Of a stretch of 12,410 nt of DNA, positions 7,573-12,410 are shown one piece after another. The translations under genes were made by a program, and so were the position numbers. Location of the stretch: assembly GCA_902492205.1 (NCBI GenBank), contig CABUKU010000046.1, positions 1 to 12,410 of the forward strand. Reading direction: 5' to 3'. The notes under the pieces are model-generated. The model was not told the origin of the DNA. It searched no databases and saw only the letters and a list, made by a program, of their open reading frames with translations. This DNA is from an uncultured Bacteroides sp. (GTDB taxonomy: Bacteria; Bacteroidota; Bacteroidia; Bacteroidales; Bacteroidaceae). The first letter of the stretch is position 1. Each line of letters starts with the position of its first letter.

Positions 7573-8634
7573 TTAAAGCATTCCTACAAACTCATCAAAC
7601 AAAAACTCCGTATCTTTTGGCCCGCTTGCAGCTTCAGGGTGAAACTGTGCTGAAAAGAAAGGTTTTGTTTTATGTCTGATACCTTCATTTGTACCGTCAT
7701 TCATATTGATAAACAATGGTTCCCAATCAGCTCCAAGCGTATCGTTGTCTACTGCATAGCCGTGGTTCTGTGAAGTAATGAAGCACTTGTTTGTACCTGC
7801 TTGACGCACCGGCTGGTTGTGACTGCGATGTCCGTACTTCAATTTATATATCTTGGCTCCGCCTGCTTTGGCAAGTAGTTGGTTACCCATACAGATTCCG
7901 AAGATAGGCTTATCTCCTTTCAACGCTTCGCGAATGTGATCTACTGCTGCACTGCATGTATCAGGATCACCGGGTCCGTTAGAGATAAACAGTCCGTCAT
8001 ATTCCAATGTATTGAAATCATAATCCCAAGGCACACGAACCACTGTCACATCCCTTTTCAACAAGCAACGAAGAATGTTTTCTTTCACTCCGCAATCCAC
8101 CAGCACCACACGTTTCTTTCCAGTGCCGTAGGTCTTAACTTCCTTGCAGCTCACCCGGGCTACCTGATTGATTAAGTTAGGATCTACAAACTCTATCTCG
8201 TTATCATCCCCGAACACAATCTTTCCTTTCATCGAGCCTTTCTCCCGGAGTAATTTGGTTAATGCACGGGTATCCACACCACATATTCCGGCAATTTTTT
8301 CATCTTTCAGCCAGTCTCCCAAACTACAGGTTGCATTCCAATGGCTGTATTCTTCGGAGTAATCGGAAACGATGATAGCTTCGGCATGGATTTTATCGCT
8401 TTCCATAAAGTCGGAAAGACCGTTGTGGCTGCTGCATGGCGGAACACCGTAATTACCCACCAACGGATAGGTGAGCACCATTAACTGACCGGAATAAGAA
8501 GGATCGGTCAAACTCTCGGGATAGCCTGTCATTGCAGTGTTAAAAACTACCTCTCCCGCAACCGGTTTCTCATAACCGAAAGACTTGCCTGTGAAACGAC
8601 TTCCATCGTCAAGGATTAAAGTTACATTCTTCAT
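7573..8634 (-). CDS. carA: Carbamoyl-phosphate synthase small (glutaminase) subunit
   Basis: The small subunit (353 residues) hydrolyses glutamine and channels ammonia to CarB. The N-terminal CPSase_sm domain (about 1-150) shows GEVVFNTAMTGYPE and DPSYSGQ, and the class I amidotransferase domain (about 170-353) follows. The triad is complete: Cys248 in GICMG, His332 and Glu334 in FHPEA. These correspond to Cys269, His353 and Glu355 of E. coli with a constant offset of 21. The residue two after the nucleophile loop Gly is Asn (GNQ) where E. coli has His (GHQ). It is about 29 residues shorter than E. coli CarA. Segments such as YSHWNAT and TSQNHGYAVD recall the eukaryotic CAD glutaminase region. 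It lies 15 nt after the PurF-like gene and 20 nt before carB, so it is an internal operon gene. Confidence 0.97.
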   Translation of the reverse strand: MKNVTLILDDGSRFTGKSFGYEKPVAGEVVFNTAMTGYPESLTDPSYSGQLMVLTYPLVGNYGVPPCSSHNGLSDFMESDKIHAEAIIVSDYSEEYSHWNATCSLGDWLKDEKIAGICGVDTRALTKLLREKGSMKGKIVFGDDNEIEFVDPNLINQVARVSCKEVKTYGTGKKRVVLVDCGVKENILRCLLKRDVTVVRVPWDYDFNTLEYDGLFISNGPGDPDTCSAAVDHIREALKGDKPIFGICMGNQLLAKAGGAKIYKLKYGHRSHNQPVRQAGTNKCFITSQNHGYAVDNDTLGADWEPLFINMNDGTNEGIRHKTKPFFSAQFHPEAASGPKDTEFLFDEFVGML

Positions 8635-8649
8635 CTCAAATATGTTGTA

Positions 8650-10533
8650 TTAAAACTGATATACCTGTTCTATATAATTAATAAATGCCCGGTTCAACAT
8701 CTTCACACCTCCCGGAGTAGGATAATCCCCACTGAAATACCAATCTCCCTTATAACCCGGACATGCTTCGCGCAGACCGTCGAGGTGCTGATACACAATC
8801 TCCACTTTTGCTTTCGTTCCTGCCGGAGTAAGCATTTCCACCATCTTGGCAGAAATCTCTTCATCCGTAAACGGTGCATAAATCTCTTTCACATAGTTCA
8901 CCATCTGCTCTTTAGGTAAATCCATCTGTTCTTTCGACTTACGATAGGCAGCCGCAATGACGTCTTTCATATCTCTTTCCTTCAACAGTTCGATGGCTGC
9001 ACGGAAAGCTATGAACTCACTCATCTTCGACATATCTATGCCGTAGTAATCGGGATAGCGAACCTGCGGTGAAGAAGAAACAATCACAATCTTCTTCGGG
9101 TTCAAACGGTCGAGGATTCCGATGATACTTTGTTTTAATGTAGTTCCGCGAACGATACTGTCGTCTATGATAACCAAGTTATCCACATTGGGAACAAGGC
9201 TGCCGTATGTTATGTCATACACATGAGCTGCAAGGTCGTTTCTTGTATTGCCTTCCGCAATGAATGTACGCAGTTTGATGTCCTTTATTGCCACCTTTTC
9301 CGAGCGGATGCGCATGGAAAGTATCTTTTCCAGTTCTTCGTGTGAAGGCTGATGGCCGAGGGCTGCAATCCGTTCCGCTTTCTGTCGGTTCAGATAGTTG
9401 TCAAAGCCTTCGAGCATACCATAAAAAGCAACTTCCGCCGTGTTGGGAATAAAAGAGAATACCGTATGTTCGAGGTCATTGTTTACAGCTTTCAAAATCG
9501 GTTCCACCAGATTCTCCCCCAAACGCTTTCTTTCCTTATATATATCTTCATCACTTCCACGTGAGAAATAAATACGTTCAAACGAACATGCTTTTATCTC
9601 TTTAGCCCTGTTAATCTGTGCCGTGCGCAGTTTCCCTTCCTTGTTCACAAACAAAGCCTGACCGGGTTGCAATTCCTTAATCGTGTCTTTGCTTACATTC
9701 AAAGCAGTTTGTATGACAGGTCGTTCGGATGCCAATACCACAATCTCATCGTCTGCATACCAGAATGCCGGACGTATTCCCCAAGGATCGCGAACTGAGA
9801 ACATCTCCCCGCTTCCGGTGATGCCGCAAATCACGTAACCACCGTCCCATACCGCACTCGACTTCTTCAACACATTTGCCAGATCTATCTGTTCTTCAAT
9901 AGCATGCGTTATATCCATCCCCTTCAAGCCCTCGTCTTCACATTTTTGGTAAAGGCGTTCTACCTCCCGGTCGAGACGGTGTCCCACTTGTTCCAACATA
10001 ATATAAGTATCGGCATACTTACGCGGATGTTGCCCGATAGCTGTAATCTGCTTGAAGATTTCGTCCACATTAGTCATATTGAAGTTACCACACAAAGCAA
10101 GATTCTTTGCACGCCAGTTGTTCCGGCGAAGAAACGGATGAACATAAGAAATGCCGCTTTTGCCCGTGGTGCTGTATCTCAGGTGTCCCATATACAGTTC
10201 TCCGGCAAAGGGCAGGCAGCACTTTGCAAACTCCGCATCTTTCATTTGTTGCGGTGTGAGGTCTTTATAATTGGAATATACCGCGTCAAATATCTCTGTT
10301 ATAGCTCCGGCACCCATGGCACGTTCGCGAAACATATATTCTTCTCCGGCATCGGCTTGCAGCTTCACACAGGCAAGTCCGGCACCTTCCTGTCCGCGGT
10401 TATGTTGTTTCTCCATCAGCAGATAGAGTTTGTTCAGCCCATACATCCATGTGCCATACTTCTGTTGATAATACTCCAACGGTTTCAGCAGGCGCACCAT
10501 GGCCACTCCACATTCATGTTTCAAAGGTTCCAT
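8650..10533 (-). CDS. PurF-family amidophosphoribosyltransferase, long form
   Basis: A 627-residue protein, about 120 longer than E. coli PurF, joining an Ntn glutaminase domain to a PRPP-binding transferase domain. PurF makes phosphoribosylamine from PRPP and glutamine, the first step of purine synthesis. The likely nucleophile is Cys8 (CGVAM) after a 7-residue propeptide that would have to be removed. RGQEGAG (46-52), RYSTTG (119-124), NFNMTN (150-155) and Asp175 line up with the glutamine site. The PRPP loop is intact: IIDDSIVRGTT (455-465). Differences from PurF are Phe in the NGN oxyanion motif, an insertion around 375-420, and about 100 extra residues at the C-terminus. It heads the operon with carA and carB and is preceded by a long leader. 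It may be the main PurF or a paralogue with another acceptor; the family assignment is firm, the exact reaction is not. Confidence 0.85.
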   Translation of the reverse strand: MEPLKHECGVAMVRLLKPLEYYQQKYGTWMYGLNKLYLLMEKQHNRGQEGAGLACVKLQADAGEEYMFRERAMGAGAITEIFDAVYSNYKDLTPQQMKDAEFAKCCLPFAGELYMGHLRYSTTGKSGISYVHPFLRRNNWRAKNLALCGNFNMTNVDEIFKQITAIGQHPRKYADTYIMLEQVGHRLDREVERLYQKCEDEGLKGMDITHAIEEQIDLANVLKKSSAVWDGGYVICGITGSGEMFSVRDPWGIRPAFWYADDEIVVLASERPVIQTALNVSKDTIKELQPGQALFVNKEGKLRTAQINRAKEIKACSFERIYFSRGSDEDIYKERKRLGENLVEPILKAVNNDLEHTVFSFIPNTAEVAFYGMLEGFDNYLNRQKAERIAALGHQPSHEELEKILSMRIRSEKVAIKDIKLRTFIAEGNTRNDLAAHVYDITYGSLVPNVDNLVIIDDSIVRGTTLKQSIIGILDRLNPKKIVIVSSSPQVRYPDYYGIDMSKMSEFIAFRAAIELLKERDMKDVIAAAYRKSKEQMDLPKEQMVNYVKEIYAPFTDEEISAKMVEMLTPAGTKAKVEIVYQHLDGLREACPGYKGDWYFSGDYPTPGGVKMLNRAFINYIEQVYQF

Positions 10534-10760
10534 AGCTTATATAAATTAAATTGTGAAAAGTAAATTCTGTGAGGAAAGAAAAAGTGAAATAGAAAGAAGC
10601 AGAAAAAGAAAGGAAAGCGGAAAAACGAAGCGGGAACAAACGGAGAGCAATATAAAAAAGGAATCTTTGCCCCGCCTCCCGTCAACGTGGGGGTAGGCAT
10701 CTTCCGTTTATCCATATTGCCTACTATTCTGCGCATATTTCAGTACATATATTTCATTTC
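10534..10760 (-). promoter_or_regulatory. Long structured leader of the purF-like/carA/carB operon, possible attenuator
   Basis: If the -7 element at 10766-10773 is used, the transcript carries about 225 nt before the PurF-like ATG. Three parts are visible in transcript order. First comes a short region with an ATG (10736) opening a 71-codon frame that overlaps the PurF-like start by 13 nt. Then comes a GC-rich terminator-like hairpin with six T (10654-10705). Last is an 80-nt tract (10571-10650) with 71 pyrimidines; by my count the transcript there has 46 U, 25 C, 7 G and 2 A. A G-poor, unstructured pyrimidine tract is what Rho likes to load on. The leader may therefore sense nucleotide or amino-acid supply by termination; the mechanism is inference. 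Confidence 0.45.
10654..10705 (-). terminator. Terminator-like hairpin within the operon leader
   Basis: On the minus strand GCCT-A-CCC (10698-10691 and upstream) pairs with GGGAGGC (10680-10674) around a loop of about 10 nt, with one bulged base. An outer GGAA/TTCC pairing (10705-10702 with 10663-10660) is separated by an unequal internal loop. Six T (10659-10654) follow at once. The stem is imperfect, so it may be a conditional attenuator rather than a full stop. It stands about 120 nt before the PurF-like start codon. Confidence 0.5.
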
Positions 10761-10765
10761 ATGTG

Positions 10766-10773
10766 CAAAGATA
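10766..10773 (-). promoter_or_regulatory. Promoter -7 element of the purF-like/carA/carB operon
   Basis: Read on the minus strand this is TATCTTTG, a perfect TAnnTTTG. The -33 region about 20 nt upstream reads TTAC, only a partial match to TTTG. It is the only perfect -7 element I found on the minus strand between the PurF-like gene and the divergent amidohydrolase gene. The start of transcription would be near 10760. Confidence 0.55.
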
Positions 10774-10830
10774 GAAAGTTTTGCTGACATATGGTAATGA
10801 GAAATGAGAAATATTTAATATTTGAACACT

Positions 10831-10861
10831 TTTACACTTTCTCTTATTCTCCTTAACTTTT
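10831..10861 (+). promoter_or_regulatory. Candidate promoter of the amidohydrolase gene
   Basis: TTTA at 10831-10834 and TAACTTTT at 10854-10861 each differ by one base from the Bacteroidetes -33 and -7 elements and are 19 nt apart. Transcription would start near 10868, about 100 nt before the ATG at 10969. Nothing else recognisable lies between 10774 and 10968. The divergent minus-strand promoter is 58 nt away. Confidence 0.35.
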
Positions 10862-10968
10862 CACGGAAACATTCTTTTTCATCTCCTCCTCCAATTAATG
10901 AAAAGAGAGTTAAAAGCCATTGAACAAATTCCCACCCCACAGGTTATAGAACTAAAATACAGGAAAGT

Positions 10969-12228
10969 ATGGAACAGGCAGTTTTAATCACCAATGTACT
11001 TATCTTCGACGGGACGAATGAAAAAGCATTCAACGGCAACGTATTGATTGAAGGCAACCGCATCAAGCAAGTATCACAATCTCCCCTCCCTGCAGAAGGA
11101 GCCGCCGTTATCGACGGAAAAGGCAAGTTCCTGATGCCGGGGATGATAGACGCCCACTGGCACTCATACATGTCATGCAATACCATGATGGATTTACTCA
11201 CAGCAGATGCCGCCTACACCCAGTTCAAAGCCGGACAGGAAGCAGGGAGAACATTAATGAGAGGATTTACCGGCATACGCGATGCCGGAGGCCCTGTATT
11301 CGGATTGAAACGCGCCATAGACGAAGGTATCCTCACAGGGCCGAGAATCTACCCCAGCGGAGCTATCATTTCGCAAACAGGAGGACACGGAGATTTCCGT
11401 GCCGTGTATGACGAACCACGCCCCTTCGACTGTTGCGGATTGACACACACCGAAGAAATAGGAGCCGCCATCATTGCCGACGGAGTGGATGCCGTTACCG
11501 TAGCCGCCCGGAACAACCTGCGGCTCGGTGCAAGCCAGATTAAACTGATGACCGGAGGCGGCGTTGCCTCACTTTATGACCGGTTGGAAGATACCCAATA
11601 TTTTGAAGAAGAAATCCATGCGGCAGTGAAAGCAGCCGAAGATGCAGGCACATATGTAATGGTACACGTGTATGTGCCCCGTGCCATAGCCAGAGCCATC
11701 CAAGCCGGAGTGAAAAGCATAGAGCACGGACACCTGATAGACGAACCAACGATGGAACTGATAGCGGAAAAAGACGTTTGGCTCAGCATGCAGCCGTTTA
11801 CCCTCGAAGACAATACTTTTCCTACCAAAGAACAACAGGCAAAGCACGAAATGGTGGTTCAGGGAACAGATAACACCTACCGTCTTGCTAAGAAATACGG
11901 GGTGAAGCTGGCATGGGGAACCGACTTACTGTTCAACCCTGCCAATACAAAGAATGAGAACAAAGACATAGGTAAATTGCAAACGTGGTTCACCAACTTT
12001 GAAATCCTAAAGATGATTACACATGACAATGCGCAACTGCTTGCCCTCTCAGGCGACAGAAACCCCTATCCGGGCAAACTCGGAGTTATTGAAGAGGGTG
12101 CATGGGCAGACATCATCTTAGTAAACGGAAATCCTCTTGAGGACATTACTTTGCTTGAAAACCCCGAAAGCAACATCTCTTTCATTATGAAAGACGGGAA
12201 AATTTATAAAGACCAAACAGGAAACTAA
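10969..12228 (+). CDS. Metal-dependent amidohydrolase (imidazolonepropionase / Xaa-Pro dipeptidase-like)
   Basis: A 419-residue enzyme of the amidohydrolase superfamily. An N-terminal beta-sandwich part (1-57) leads into a TIM barrel, and the C-terminal strand block (GVIEEGAWADIILVNGNPLEDI) closes the sandwich. All binuclear-metal ligands are seen: His63 and His65 in DAHWH, the likely carbamylated Lys192 in QIKLMTGGG, His233, His253 in EHGH, and Asp319 in GTD. This ligand set and the GGH at 138-140 fit the COG1228 group, which includes imidazolonepropionase-like enzymes and prolidases that cleave Xaa-Pro or N-acyl amino acids. There is no signal peptide, so it acts in the cytoplasm. It is transcribed divergently from the PurF-like operon and appears to stand alone. 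The real substrate is unknown; a histidine-pathway role is unlikely without hut neighbours. Confidence 0.9.
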   Translation: MEQAVLITNVLIFDGTNEKAFNGNVLIEGNRIKQVSQSPLPAEGAAVIDGKGKFLMPGMIDAHWHSYMSCNTMMDLLTADAAYTQFKAGQEAGRTLMRGFTGIRDAGGPVFGLKRAIDEGILTGPRIYPSGAIISQTGGHGDFRAVYDEPRPFDCCGLTHTEEIGAAIIADGVDAVTVAARNNLRLGASQIKLMTGGGVASLYDRLEDTQYFEEEIHAAVKAAEDAGTYVMVHVYVPRAIARAIQAGVKSIEHGHLIDEPTMELIAEKDVWLSMQPFTLEDNTFPTKEQQAKHEMVVQGTDNTYRLAKKYGVKLAWGTDLLFNPANTKNENKDIGKLQTWFTNFEILKMITHDNAQLLALSGDRNPYPGKLGVIEEGAWADIILVNGNPLEDITLLENPESNISFIMKDGKIYKDQTGN

Positions 12229-12410
12229 GAAATTCCCCGATACATTGGGGTTGTGTCAAAATAGTAAGTTAAGTTTTAATTTGACACAACCCATTAAAGG
12301 CAATAGTGGGTAAAAAGACTATAATAAGGAATATTTTCCACTTTTACCTTCATATCTTCATTTAACATTTACATCTCCAATTACTAATAGGTTACGATGA
12401 ACATTTAACT
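12229..12410. other. Non-coding tail with three successive inverted repeats
   Basis: No coding frame is credible here. Three dyads follow one another: CCCC/GGGG (12235-12238 with 12247-12250), a perfect 13-bp pair (12248-12292, listed separately), and GGTAAAA/TTTTACC (12309-12315 with 12342-12348) enclosing GGAATATTTTCC. The first two share G residues and cannot form together. None is followed by a clear T-run, so the terminator of the amidohydrolase gene is not evident. Confidence 0.4.
12248..12292. repeat. Perfect 13-bp inverted repeat, insertion-sequence-end-like
   Basis: GGGTTGTGTCAAA at 12248-12260 and its exact complement TTTGACACAACCC at 12280-12292 enclose 19 nt. The stem is long and GC-mixed but has no T-run on either side, so it is a poor terminator. 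The arm resembles terminal inverted repeats of insertion sequences that I recall from Bacteroides, which would make this a tiny remnant or MITE. I see no flanking target duplication. It could instead be an operator, since the arms are about three helical turns apart. Confidence 0.5.

Noticed and set aside
9904..10563. 219-codon plus-strand frame opposite the PurF-like gene
   Set aside because: Antisense shadow of conserved coding sequence, with no recognisable motif.
11540..11847. Minus-strand frames inside the amidohydrolase gene
   Set aside because: They overlap the metal-binding core of a well-supported protein and have no features of their own.
12388..12410. Possible gene start at the right edge
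   Set aside because: The ATG at 12397 is followed by a stop after two codons.

Overview
The window looks like chromosomal DNA of a gut-type Bacteroidales bacterium (Bacteroides, Phocaeicola or Parabacteroides). The evidence is moderate GC, several promoters of the Bacteroides type (TTTG, about 20 nt, TAnnTTTG), weak Shine-Dalgarno sequences, and a PurF-like/CarA/CarB gene order. The taxonomic call rests on these signals and on recalled protein similarity, not on a database search.

Left part (1-1965, + strand). A terminator of an upstream gene (24-48) is followed by a non-coding stretch. It holds a degenerate array of eight units with a 22-nt period (149-326). The array ends just before a good Bacteroides promoter (334-365). 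That promoter drives a small AlaX-like tRNA-editing protein, an overlapping RimL-type GNAT acetyltransferase and a small nitroreductase. The array looks like a tandem binding platform for a transcription factor, possibly of the LytTR type, and is the least explained element in the window.

Middle part (1966-10773, - strand). From right to left come a promoter and a roughly 225-nt leader, a large PurF-family amidotransferase, carA, carB, a strong terminator (4239-4277) and a patatin-like outer-membrane phospholipase. The patatin gene converges on the nitroreductase gene with no base between the two stop codons. The first three genes are spaced 15-20 nt and form one operon that uses glutamine nitrogen: PRPP amidotransferase chemistry plus carbamoyl phosphate for pyrimidines and arginine. 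The leader carries a terminator-like hairpin, then an 80-nt G-poor pyrimidine tract and a short open frame overlapping the first gene, so attenuation is plausible. CarA and CarB both read like the eukaryotic CAD/CPS1 type.

Right part (10774-12410, + strand). A divergent gene encodes a metal-dependent amidohydrolase of the imidazolonepropionase/Xaa-Pro dipeptidase-like group with all metal ligands present. It is followed by about 180 nt of non-coding DNA with a perfect 13-bp inverted repeat that resembles an insertion-sequence end rather than a terminator.

No rRNA, tRNA, CRISPR array, intact mobile element or defence system was seen. Most of the window is ordinary core metabolism; the novelty lies in the non-coding stretches.
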